Shown here one piece after another: positions 33,086-40,660 of a DNA stretch of 60,044 nt (the first letter of the stretch is position 1; each line of letters opens with the position of its first letter). The DNA comes from Streptomyces roseochromogenus subsp. oscitans DS 12.976 (GTDB taxonomy: Bacteria; Actinomycetota; Actinomycetes; Streptomycetales; Streptomycetaceae), in contig NZ_CM002285.1 in assembly GCF_000497445.1 (NCBI RefSeq), forward strand, positions 6,536,459 to 6,596,502, in the 5' to 3' direction. A program made the position numbers and the translations under genes. The notes under the pieces are model-generated. The model was not told the DNA's origin and did no database searches. It worked only from the letters and a program-made list of their open reading frames with translations.

Positions 33086-33552
33086 CGGTACTGAGCACCG
33101 AGGAGATGGAGCGGCTGCATCGGCTCGTCTCCTGGGAGATGCCCTCGGGCATGACCACGGCAGCTGCAGCGGGCAAGGCCTGCGTGTGGTGCGGCGGACC
33201 GCTCGGCGAAGACCGCGCGCGCCTTCAGACCAGTGTCCCGCGCCTGGGCTGTGGGCGGTGCTACAGCGCTCGGCTCGCCTGGTACATCACCTGGTACGAC
33301 TGGCACCGCCACGTCAGCAGCTGCACCACGGCGTGCCAGCAGGCGCGTGTCTGCCACGTCGGCTATGGCCTCCGCGCCGTGCACGACGTGACCATCGCCG
33401 CCGCGGGCAAGGAGGCCCCGCAGTGTGTCAGCTGTCACCACCCCATCCACGTGGGCGAGATGACGGTGCCTGTGCGCTGGGAAGGGACGTCCCAGGACCA
33501 CCTGGGCTACGCACACACTCAGTGCGTGATGACCAGGGCGGCCGTCCGATGA
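33082..33552 (+). CDS. zinc-ribbon hypothetical protein
   Basis: A 156-residue protein with two Cys/His ribbons: residues ~33-75 (ACVWCGGPLG ... LGCGRCYSAR) and ~115-145 (QCVSCHHPIHVGEMTVPVRW). Between them is HRHVSSCTTACQQARVC, which adds further Cys. Four-base overlaps on both sides place it in the coupled gene run. It may bind nucleic acid or another protein; nothing more specific is visible. Confidence 0.6.
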   Translation: MTVLSTEEMERLHRLVSWEMPSGMTTAAAAGKACVWCGGPLGEDRARLQTSVPRLGCGRCYSARLAWYITWYDWHRHVSSCTTACQQARVCHVGYGLRAVHDVTIAAAGKEAPQCVSCHHPIHVGEMTVPVRWEGTSQDHLGYAHTQCVMTRAAVR

Positions 33553-34217
33553 GCAGCACGGGTGTCCGTCCGGTCCTGTACAGGGACGGGACGCCGGTCC
33601 CCTTCATCACCGCCTGGTCCGGGGAACACATGCCGTCCCAGCCGGTGGCCGAGGTCTGCCGCCGCGGTGGCACCGGGCTCGGCTTCGTTGACGAGCAAAT
33701 CCACGTTGACCGCCAGTACGGCGCCCTGTGGGTGCGCATGCCAGCGGTGCGCACCGGGCAGCCCGAGTTGCGGGCCGTCCATGCTCTCCGGCAGCGGCAG
33801 GCCATGAGCCGACTCCTTTGCCAGATGTGCGGTGGCCCCACCGTCGGCATCCGGGACGACGAGCGCACGCTCTTCCTCATGGGAGCGGCGGGCGGGCACC
33901 CCATCTGCGAGGGTGAGCGCACGTCCTCGCCGCCTGTGCACCCGGTGTGTGCTCGCCTCGCCGTGGAGAACTGCCCGCGCCTTCGCCGGGGGTGGGCCGC
34001 AGCGCTCGTCTCGTACACGCCCGTGTGGGGGGTCCAGGGCGTCATGTACAGCCCGAAGACGCTTGAGCCCGAGCCTGACGTCAGCGTCTCCTTCATGGAC
34101 GCCCGTCGCCTGCGCTGGGTGCTCGCCTCCCGCCTCCTGGTCACCCTGGAGGGCGTGACGGCCGTCAACGATCTCGATGCCCTCTGCGAGGACAGCGAGT
34201 TCACGGAGATGGTCTGA
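33549..34217 (+). CDS. hypothetical protein with central Cys pair
   Basis: A 222-residue protein, last of the coupled run. It has a Cys-x2-Cys pair (LLCQMCGGPTVGIRDDERTL) with further Cys/His downstream (HPICEGER, VHPVCARL), probably a metal site. The C-terminal part is helical (DARRLRWVLASRLLVTLEGV). Not recognised. It ends 107 bases before a terminator-like hairpin and 227 bases before the RiPP precursor-like gene. Confidence 0.6.
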   Translation: MSSTGVRPVLYRDGTPVPFITAWSGEHMPSQPVAEVCRRGGTGLGFVDEQIHVDRQYGALWVRMPAVRTGQPELRAVHALRQRQAMSRLLCQMCGGPTVGIRDDERTLFLMGAAGGHPICEGERTSSPPVHPVCARLAVENCPRLRRGWAAALVSYTPVWGVQGVMYSPKTLEPEPDVSVSFMDARRLRWVLASRLLVTLEGVTAVNDLDALCEDSEFTEMV

Positions 34218-34324
34218 CGTGCCTCCGCTCCCGGCCGCGACGCCGACCGCGCCAGTAGCCGCCGCGCCCGCCCTGGCACAAAGGGCCCCATGGCGACCGC
34301 AGGGTCAGGGTCGCATCCCAAACC

Positions 34325-34362
34325 CCCGTCTCGTCGGCCTCCGCAAGAGCCGGCGAGACGGG
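34325..34362 (+). terminator. hairpin upstream of the RiPP-type cluster
   Basis: Nine-base perfect stem CCCGTCTCG/CGAGACGGG, extended inward by four to five more pairs. It lies between 34217 and the precursor-like gene and would isolate the cluster from the upstream run. No T-run. Confidence 0.5.
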
Positions 34363-34444
34363 CCACCCGTCCCGTCGGCGTCCTGCATGTCGAGTCGTCG
34401 GCGGGAGGGGTTCAACCACAAAGGCAATCCCGAGGAGGAATCAC

Positions 34445-34555
34445 ATGACGTCCGTTTCCCAGTCCGAAGGCGTCGCCCCTGCGGTGTCGGCCGAGCAGGC
34501 CGAGGAGATCACCGGGACCGTGGTGGTAGCCGTTGACGTCGAGGACGAGGAGTAG
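34445..34555 (+). CDS. RiPP precursor-like peptide
   Basis: A 36-residue peptide with a very strong ribosome binding site (GAGGAGGAATCAC-ATG). An acidic, Ala/Glu/Gln-rich front (MTSVSQSEGVAP, AVSAEQAEEITG) reads like a leader. A Gly at 24 is followed by the hydrophobic TVVVAVDV and a terminal EDEE, the likely core. It has no Cys, Lys, Arg or aromatic residue, and Thr25 is the only hydroxyl residue in the last 12. It sits directly ahead of TfuA and YcaO. Precursor status is inference from size, position and neighbours. Confidence 0.65.
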   Translation: MTSVSQSEGVAPAVSAEQAEEITGTVVVAVDVEDEE

Positions 34556-34570
34556 GTCCCACTCCCAGCT

Positions 34571-34619
34571 GGCGCCCCTCCCTTCTTGTCGGCCACGCCG
34601 GGCCCTGGGGAGGGGCGCC
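34571..34619 (+). terminator. attenuator-like hairpin between precursor and tfuA
   Basis: 12-bp perfect inverted repeat GGCGCCCCTCCC/GGGAGGGGCGCC with a 25-nt loop, followed by TCTCTTCTTCG. RiPP precursor genes are often followed by a leaky terminator so that more precursor than enzyme is made; this would do that. Confidence 0.55.
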
Positions 34620-34647
34620 TCTCTTCTTCGTAGAGCTGAGGTGTTCA

Positions 34648-35901
34648 GTGATTCACGTGTTCGTTGGCCCGACGCTGCGCCGGTCGGAAGCGTTGCTCGC
34701 CGTGTCAGGGTTGCGGGTGCGGCCGCCGGTGCGGCACGGGGACTTGTTCGCCGCCGCGATTGGTATCGGTGACACCGTCGTGATCATCGACGGGGTGTAT
34801 CACCAGGCTCCGGCGCTGCGCCACAAGGAGATCCTGGCCGCGATGGGCCGAGGCCTCCGGGTAATCGGGGCGGCGAGCATCGGCGCGCTACGGGCTGTCG
34901 AGCTGGCGCCGTACGGAATGCTTGGCGTCGGCCGCATCTACACCGCATACGCCCGGGGCGACATCGACGGCGACGACGAGGTCGCGGTCGGACAGGCCCC
35001 TGACGGGGAGTGGGATGCTCTGACCTGGCCGGTGGTCAACCTCCGGCACGTCCTGGACCTGGCGCGGTCGGCAGAGATACTCGACGGGGAGCGGGCCGCC
35101 AGGCTGCTGGAGGCGCTCCGTGCGGTCCACTACCCGCAACGCACGTGGGCCGCAGTTCGGGCCGTGTGCCGCCGCCAGGGCCAGACGGCGTTCGCTGACT
35201 GGCTGGCCGAGCAGACCGAGCGTGACCAGTACTTCGGCGACCTGAAGCGCGCCGATGCCCTCGCCGCCGTACGTACCGCACTCGACGGCTTCACGCCGCC
35301 CGGGGCTGCCCGGCCAGCACCACACTCGTGGGAATCGCCGTACTTCCGTCGCTGGTCCAACGCCTTCGCCCGCACCCGCGTTGACGGACTGGACCTGTCC
35401 ACGGAAGACCGCCTCATCTACCAGCAGGTGTTCGACCCCGATTTCCGAGAGACATGGACGGCCTACCTGGAACACCGATCCCTGCGTCCCGCCGATGGGA
35501 GCCCCGGCCTGCCACTGAAGACGCGGTCGGCCCAGGTCACCGGCGGCACCCTGCCCGCTCATCAGGTGTTCCACCCGACAGTGGACCTGCGAGACGAAGC
35601 AACCGTGGCTCTGCTGCTGGCTGGCGAGGCATGCGAGGACCGCGCGGCGGTCGCCCGCTACGCCGACACCCTGGCCGCAGTTCGCCGCAGCCGGCCCGGA
35701 TTCTCGACTGCGGCGGTGCGCGACGACCTCGCTCGCCGGATGTTGCTGCGCGTGTGGCGGTGCTCTGAGCATCTGTTCGATGAGGAAGCCTCTGCCCGCG
35801 GACTGGTCTGCGGGGCGCGGGCGGTGGAGGCGGCGAAGCGGCTGGTGCCTGGGTATCTGGCCGAGTCTGAGCGGATGGAGGCGACCAGTGCTGCCCAGTG
35901 A
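34648..35901 (+). CDS. TfuA-like protein
   Basis: A 417-residue protein, GTG start. The N-terminal ~200 residues are the TfuA core: HVFVGPTLRRSEA, DTVVIIDGVY and RVIGAASIGALRAVEL (the latter a family hallmark). The C-terminal ~200 residues are a helical extension. TfuA proteins pair with YcaO enzymes and support thioamide formation in peptide backbones, probably by supplying sulfur (seen in thioviridamide-type RiPPs and in methanogen McrA). The end overlaps ycaO by 14 bases. Family call strong. Confidence 0.9.
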   Translation: MIHVFVGPTLRRSEALLAVSGLRVRPPVRHGDLFAAAIGIGDTVVIIDGVYHQAPALRHKEILAAMGRGLRVIGAASIGALRAVELAPYGMLGVGRIYTAYARGDIDGDDEVAVGQAPDGEWDALTWPVVNLRHVLDLARSAEILDGERAARLLEALRAVHYPQRTWAAVRAVCRRQGQTAFADWLAEQTERDQYFGDLKRADALAAVRTALDGFTPPGAARPAPHSWESPYFRRWSNAFARTRVDGLDLSTEDRLIYQQVFDPDFRETWTAYLEHRSLRPADGSPGLPLKTRSAQVTGGTLPAHQVFHPTVDLRDEATVALLLAGEACEDRAAVARYADTLAAVRRSRPGFSTAAVRDDLARRMLLRVWRCSEHLFDEEASARGLVCGARAVEAAKRLVPGYLAESERMEATSAAQ

Positions 35902-37036
35902 CGATCTGGTTGTCTTGCCGGGCACGATGCGAGCCCGGCCCCCCGAGGAGACGTGGCAGACGCTCGCGGGGCTGTTGCCGTCGTACGGGATCACCCGCGT
36001 CGCACGGCTCACCGAGTTGGACTGCATCGGGCTGCCGGTCTGGACCGCGATCCGGCCGGCGTCCATGACCCTGAGCACGTCTCAGGGCAAGGGCGCGACC
36101 GATCTGCTGGCGAAGTTGTCGGCCGTGATGGAGGCGATCGAGCTGTGGCACGTCGAGCAACCGCTGCCTATCGCGGTGCGCGGCTCGGCTGTGGAGGTCG
36201 CCCCTGACTATCCCGTCTCCGCGCTGCCGCTCATCGTTCCGTACCCCGAGGAGACTCTTACCCGGCTGGTGTGGGAGTGGACCCCTGGCACCGGTCTCAT
36301 GAGCGGTGAGAAGGTGCTGCTGCCGGTCGCCCTGGTCCGCCGCCGGGCGCAGCGGCCTGAGTGGAGCCCGAATCTGCTGCGCGCCACCAGCACCGGCCTG
36401 GCGTGCGGAAACACCCGCGACGAGGCGTTGCTGCACGCACTGTTCGAGGTTGTTGAACGGGACGTTCTGTTCCAGGACGGACAGTGCGGTGGCCAGCGGC
36501 GGACGCTGATCGACCCAGCGACAGTCGATGACCCCTACGGTCGGGAGGTGATCGACCGGTTGAGTTCCGCCGGGATGGCGCTGGAACTGTCCCTCGTAGA
36601 CGGCCCGTACGGGATCCCGGTGTGCCTGGCCTACCTGTGGTCCGAGGACTTCCCGGTCGTCTTCGCGGGTGGCGGGTGCCACAGCAGTCCGGTCATTGCG
36701 TTGACACGGGCGTTGACCGAGGCGGCGCAATCGCGGCTGACGGCCATCGCGGGCACGCGGGATGACCTCCCGAGCGATCTCGCTTGGTTCGACACCCCGC
36801 CCCTTAGCCCGGCGCAGCGAACAGGGCTTGCCGTGTGGCCGGAGGCAACAACCCACTTCGCCTCGGGCCCGGGCGACTTCGCCGACCAGGTACGTGACGT
36901 TGCGCGGCGGGTCGAACTCATCACCGGATACGAGCCGATGACCCTGGACCTGTCGGACGCCAGGGCCCCCGTCTACGCGGTCCAGGTCGTCTGTCCTGGC
37001 ACCCGGTCACGGATCAGAAGGGCGATGCCACGATGA
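35888..37036 (+). CDS. YcaO cyclodehydratase/thioamidation enzyme
   Basis: A 382-residue YcaO. It uses ATP to activate a backbone amide. Conserved ATP-site words are present: STSQGKGATDLLAKLSAVME followed by AIE, TGLACGNTRDEALLHALFEV followed by VERD, and a later EAAQSRLTAIAGTRDD. The C-terminus (SRIRRAMPR) lacks the PxPxP tail of azoline-forming members, and no partner E1-like or ocin-ThiF protein is nearby. With TfuA alongside, thioamidation is the best guess. GTG lies inside tfuA. Confidence 0.9.
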   Translation: MLPSDDLVVLPGTMRARPPEETWQTLAGLLPSYGITRVARLTELDCIGLPVWTAIRPASMTLSTSQGKGATDLLAKLSAVMEAIELWHVEQPLPIAVRGSAVEVAPDYPVSALPLIVPYPEETLTRLVWEWTPGTGLMSGEKVLLPVALVRRRAQRPEWSPNLLRATSTGLACGNTRDEALLHALFEVVERDVLFQDGQCGGQRRTLIDPATVDDPYGREVIDRLSSAGMALELSLVDGPYGIPVCLAYLWSEDFPVVFAGGGCHSSPVIALTRALTEAAQSRLTAIAGTRDDLPSDLAWFDTPPLSPAQRTGLAVWPEATTHFASGPGDFADQVRDVARRVELITGYEPMTLDLSDARAPVYAVQVVCPGTRSRIRRAMPR

Positions 37037-37911
37037 CGCTCCACTCCGTCACCCCAGCCGCTCCCCAGTCTCAACAGCTCGCGGCCCAATACGACGCGCT
37101 GCACGCCGCGCGGGCACGCACGCCCCTGGTTGCCCGCCTGTACGCCGAGGCGATGGGCGAGGACTACCCCCTGGAGGTCAACGCCTCCAGCTCTTGTGAC
37201 TGGCCCCTGCTGGGGCTGATGACCGCGCGACTGCGGATGCGGCCCGGTCAGCTTCTGGTGGACGCTGGCTGCGGCAGCGGCGGCATCGGGCTGTGGCTGG
37301 CCCGCGCCCTGGCCACCCGTCTGGTGGGGTTCGACGTCTCTCCTGTCGCCGTCGCGCAGGCTACCGCCCGCCGCCCTGGCTTCGTCTCTGCAGAGCGCGC
37401 GGCCTTCCGCGTTGCGCGGTTGGAAGCCAGCGGCCTGCCTGACGGCTGCGCCCACGGCGCGGTGTGCGTGGACGCCCTCAGCGGCGCCGCCGACAGAACA
37501 GCCGCACTGCGCGAACTCGGCCGACTCCTGGCACCCGGCGGCCGGCTCCTCGCCACCCGCGGCCTGAGGCCCGGCGTGACACCAACGTGGGAGAAACAGG
37601 CGCGCGCCGCCGGGCTGATCCTGGAGTCCGTGGACGAGCGTCCCGCCGAGCCCGTCATGTGGGAACGCCTCTACCGGCTGTGGATCGCGCACGCCGAGGA
37701 ACTGCGGTGCGAACTCGGCGACCTCCCCGCGCAGAACATGCTGATTGAGGCGCACCGGATGCTGCCCGTCCTTCCCGGCCGCCGCGCCGTCCTGTTGACC
37801 CTGCGACGCGCCAGCACGTCACCGTCCGTGCCCGACGCGGCCGGTACGATGACCCAGCCCAGCCGCCCCCAGGGTGGGGGATCCGTGTCCACCGAGAGGA
37901 CCCCGCAGTGA
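37033..37911 (+). CDS. class I SAM-dependent methyltransferase
   Basis: A 292-residue methyltransferase. SAM-binding motif I is VDAGCGSGGIGLWLAR (about residue 78), and post-motif acidic loop is VGFDVSPVAVAQATAR. Later motifs are ALRELGRLLAPGGRLLATR. The C-terminal 30 residues are a Ser/Pro-rich tail. Substrate unknown; within this cluster it may methylate the modified peptide. Its start overlaps the ycaO stop and its end overlaps the next gene by four bases, so all are one operon. Confidence 0.85.
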   Translation: MTLHSVTPAAPQSQQLAAQYDALHAARARTPLVARLYAEAMGEDYPLEVNASSSCDWPLLGLMTARLRMRPGQLLVDAGCGSGGIGLWLARALATRLVGFDVSPVAVAQATARRPGFVSAERAAFRVARLEASGLPDGCAHGAVCVDALSGAADRTAALRELGRLLAPGGRLLATRGLRPGVTPTWEKQARAAGLILESVDERPAEPVMWERLYRLWIAHAEELRCELGDLPAQNMLIEAHRMLPVLPGRRAVLLTLRRASTSPSVPDAAGTMTQPSRPQGGGSVSTERTPQ

Positions 37912-38921
37912 GCCAGAACCGCCCCGCCCGCGCGGCGGTGTTCTCGGCCGGGTCCTGGGGCACGGCCGTCGCCAAGATCCTGGCCGACGCCGGCACCGAC
38001 GTCATCGTGCACGCCCGCCGCAGCGAGATCGCCGACGCGATCAACACGCATCACCGCAACCCCGGCTACTTCCCGGACATCGAGCTGCCTGCTGCCCTGA
38101 CTGCGACGACCGACCCGGCCACCGCGCTGGATGGCCCGGACTTCCTGGTGCTCTCCATCCCCGCGCAGACCCTGCGGACCAACCTCGCCGCGTGGGCACC
38201 GCACATCGGAGATGACACCGTGATCGTGTCGCTGATGAAGGGCATCGAGCAGAGCAGCCACCTGCGGGCCAGCCAGATCATCACCGAGGTGACCGGCCTG
38301 AGCGCGGACCGGGTCGCCGTGCTGTCCGGCCCGAACCTGGCGCGCGAGATCATGGATGGTCGGCCTGCCGCCGCCACCGTCGCCTGCCCCGACGAGGACG
38401 CCGCCCGCCGCTTCCAGCAGGCGTGCCACACCCCCTACTTCCGGCCCTACACCAGCACCGACGTGGCCGGATGCGAGCTGGGCGGCGCGGTGAAGAACGT
38501 CATCGCCCTCGCGGTCGGCATCGCCTCCGGCATGGGCCTGGGAGACAACGCCACGGCCATGCTCATCACCCGCGGCCTGGCGGAGACCACCCGGCTGGCC
38601 ATGGCCTTGGGCGCCCACCCGGCCACCCTCGCCGGCCTGTCCGGCATGGGCGACCTGGTGGCCACCTGCTCCTCCCCGCTCTCCCGTAACCGCACCTTCG
38701 GAACTCACCTCGGCCGGGGCCTGAGCGTCGAGCAGGCCGCAGCCGCCACCCGGCAGACCACCGAGGGCGTCAAGTCCGCGGAGGCGATCCTCGCCCTGGC
38801 CCACGCCCACGACATCGAGATGCCGATCACGGAAGTGATCTCCACCCTGCTGCACGAGAAGGTCACCCTCGCCCAGGCTGCGGCCGCGCTGATGCAGCGG
38901 CCCCCCAAGCCCGAGCGCTGA
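37908..38921 (+). CDS. NAD(P)-dependent glycerol-3-phosphate dehydrogenase homologue
   Basis: 337 residues of full GpsA type: N-terminal Rossmann fold (AVFSAGSWGTAVAKIL), then VLSIPAQTLR, VLSGPNLAREI, GGAVKNVIALAVGIASGMG with the catalytic Lys, and GDLVATCSSPLSRNRTFGTH. GpsA makes sn-glycerol-3-phosphate for lipids. The first Gly of the GxGxxG loop is Ser here, an uncommon change. It overlaps the methyltransferase by 4 bases and so is part of the cluster operon; a metabolic gpsA would be expected elsewhere. Its role in peptide tailoring is unknown. Confidence 0.85.
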   Translation: MSQNRPARAAVFSAGSWGTAVAKILADAGTDVIVHARRSEIADAINTHHRNPGYFPDIELPAALTATTDPATALDGPDFLVLSIPAQTLRTNLAAWAPHIGDDTVIVSLMKGIEQSSHLRASQIITEVTGLSADRVAVLSGPNLAREIMDGRPAAATVACPDEDAARRFQQACHTPYFRPYTSTDVAGCELGGAVKNVIALAVGIASGMGLGDNATAMLITRGLAETTRLAMALGAHPATLAGLSGMGDLVATCSSPLSRNRTFGTHLGRGLSVEQAAAATRQTTEGVKSAEAILALAHAHDIEMPITEVISTLLHEKVTLAQAAAALMQRPPKPER

Positions 38922-38991
38922 CCCCCTGGCGCCCCGCCTGCGCGGGCCGCTCCTCTTCACCTTCACCCTCCCCGCCCGGAGGTTCCTGCCC

Positions 38992-39348
38992 ATGCACATG
39001 TCTGTGCTGTCTGCTGTCCAGATCGCCGTCACCCTCGGCTTGGTGGCGTGGATGATCACTGGCTTCACCCGCCTGCCCGGCCGCTGGCTGCGCTGGAAGA
39101 TGTTCTGCCGCGCCACCTTCACGATCATCTCGCTCACCGGCACCACCAAGGACGGGTGCACCGAGCCCGTGAATGTGTACGACTACCTCTCCCCGGGGAG
39201 CTTTATTCTCGGCCCGCCCCAGCTCCAGACGATCCTCGACCACCTCACCGGCAGCGGCCGGTACGACCGGATCGACGGACATGGCCGCGTCCTGTCCGCT
39301 CGGGGTGAGCAGCCTGTGGAGGTGAGGGACGGCCGTGTGGTTCTTTGA
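38992..39348 (+). CDS. small membrane-anchored hypothetical protein
   Basis: 118 residues. One N-terminal transmembrane helix (VLSAVQIAVTLGLVAWMITG) and a cytoplasmic or extracytoplasmic part of ~85 residues, with two Cys (MFCRA near 37 and DGCTE near 54) and GSFILGPPQLQTILDHLT. No family recognised. It is 70 bases after gpsA-like and overlaps the HTTM gene by 14 bases, so it probably works with that membrane protein. Confidence 0.65.
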   Translation: MHMSVLSAVQIAVTLGLVAWMITGFTRLPGRWLRWKMFCRATFTIISLTGTTKDGCTEPVNVYDYLSPGSFILGPPQLQTILDHLTGSGRYDRIDGHGRVLSARGEQPVEVRDGRVVL

Positions 39349-40189
39349 CGCCTTCACCTCCGGATTCCAGCACACCACCGACCCGGGACGCCTCCAGTGG
39401 TTCCGGATCATCTTCGGCACCGTGCTCACCCTGCGGTTCGCCCTCGCCTTCGGCCAAGGTGGCTGGGACCGCTTCGCCTCCGCCTCGCTCAGCGCCCACC
39501 TCGCCGAGCAGCGCTTCGGCGCCGTCCGAACTCGTCTTCTGGTGACCGTCTACCGGCCCGCCCTGATTGTCCGTACGGCCGCCGCCCTCGCTCTGGCGCT
39601 AGGCCCTGGCCCCCGCCTCGCGCTGTTGGTGGTCCTTCCCGGAGCCGCGATGGAGCTGCTGTACCTCAAGAGCCCCAACGCCATCCGCTACATCCTGCTG
39701 ACCGGCACCTGCCTCCTGCTCGCCGGAGACCTCGGCCACGGCCTGCACGTCGAGCATGGCCTGAGCGAGGCGAACACCTGGGCGCAGTGCCTACTTGTGC
39801 TCATCACCACGGACATCTACTGGAACAGCGCCTGGCAGAAGATCCGCTCGCCTCAGTTCCGCACCGGCCTCTACCTCGCCCAGTGGATGCACGTCTACGC
39901 TCAGGTCAGGGATCAACTGCCCTACGGCGGCCAGTACGCGATCCCCGGCTTTGTCCGCCGTCACATGGGCAACCTGGCTGATCGGGACGTCCGCCTGTGG
40001 CGACTGATCGCGACCACGGTCATCGCCATGGAGATCGCGCTGCCCCCTACGCTGCTCATCCCGCAGACGACGCCCTATGCCGTAGTCGCCGGTGCGGGGA
40101 TGCACGCCGCGTTCACCTGTCTCAAGCCCCGCCAGCTCCTCACCTTCTCAGGCCTCACAGTCGGCACTTATCTAGCCTTCCTGGCCTAA
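39335..40189 (+). CDS. HTTM-domain membrane protein (vitamin K-dependent carboxylase-like)
   Basis: 284 residues, GTG start. At least five hydrophobic helices are visible (FRIIFGTVLTLRFALAF, IRYILLTGTCLLLAGDL, CLLVLITTDIYW, LIATTVIAMEIALPPTLL). The N-terminal W-x-x-R/F pattern and the helix order match the HTTM domain, related to the integral-membrane gamma-carboxylase. Bacterial HTTM proteins are mostly of unknown function. It ends the cluster. Confidence 0.75.
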   Translation: MWFFDAFTSGFQHTTDPGRLQWFRIIFGTVLTLRFALAFGQGGWDRFASASLSAHLAEQRFGAVRTRLLVTVYRPALIVRTAAALALALGPGPRLALLVVLPGAAMELLYLKSPNAIRYILLTGTCLLLAGDLGHGLHVEHGLSEANTWAQCLLVLITTDIYWNSAWQKIRSPQFRTGLYLAQWMHVYAQVRDQLPYGGQYAIPGFVRRHMGNLADRDVRLWRLIATTVIAMEIALPPTLLIPQTTPYAVVAGAGMHAAFTCLKPRQLLTFSGLTVGTYLAFLA

Positions 40190-40267
40190 CACGCGCGCTC
40201 GGTCCCGGTCTGCGCATTACCTGGGAGGTAATCGACCTGTCTTCAGGTCTCCGGCACCGTAGTTGCA

Positions 40268-40305
40268 CCGCCCCGCCGGTGTCCCGCAAGACGCTGGCGG
40301 GGCGG
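40268..40305 (+). terminator. terminator-like hairpin after the RiPP-type cluster
   Basis: Ten-base perfect stem CCGCCCCGCC/GGCGGGGCGG with an 18-nt loop, 79 bases after the HTTM stop. Followed by GTCTCCGG rather than a T-run. Confidence 0.6.
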
Positions 40306-40410
40306 GTCTCCGGCCCTTCAGTCCCGGTTCTCCACCGGACGTGAGGGGTCCTGACTGCTTCCGCTCAATATTTGCGCAGGTCACAGCTCTACCAAGAACT
40401 AAGGCAATTC

Positions 40411-40632
40411 CACGGCTCGGCTTATCAAGATCCGGAGCTGATACGGCTCGCGGCTCCCCGGGTGGCGCTCATCTCCTGCGGCGCCGACAACCCCTATGGC
40501 CACCCGGCACCGGCGACCGTCGCCGCGCTGCGGGCGGGCGGGGCGCTGGTGCTGCGCACCGACCGGGACGGAGAGCTCGCGGTCGGCGGGACGGGCGGGG
40601 CGGGAGGGAAGGTGATGGTGACGAGGGACTGA
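40411..40632 (+). pseudogene. comEC: 3' remnant of comEC at the right insertion junction
   Basis: The frame reads HGSAYQDPELIRLAAPRVAL, then ISCGADNPYGHPAPATVAAL and ends DRDGELAVGG... This is the C-terminal metallo-beta-lactamase-like domain of ComEC/Rec2 (the family word is HHGSxYQD...DNxYGHP). The first ~90% of comEC is absent. Upstream of 40411 the frame continues into AT-richer non-ComEC sequence. Hence the inserted DNA ends here. Codons at 40421-40446 (TAT CAA GAT, ATA) are unusual for Streptomyces and may be element-derived. comEC normally precedes holA in this order. Confidence 0.75.
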
Positions 40633-40660
40633 GGACGCGGTGTTCGCTCAGACTGGGTCC

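Noticed and set aside
35888..37036. Azoline (LAP) assignment for the YcaO
   Set aside because: No ocin-ThiF/E1-like partner, no C-terminal PxPxP tail and almost no Cys/Ser/Thr in the candidate core; TfuA is adjacent.
1..40440. Integrase, excisionase or replication genes in the prophage
   Set aside because: No tyrosine or serine recombinase motif was seen in this window; they presumably lie to the left of position 1.
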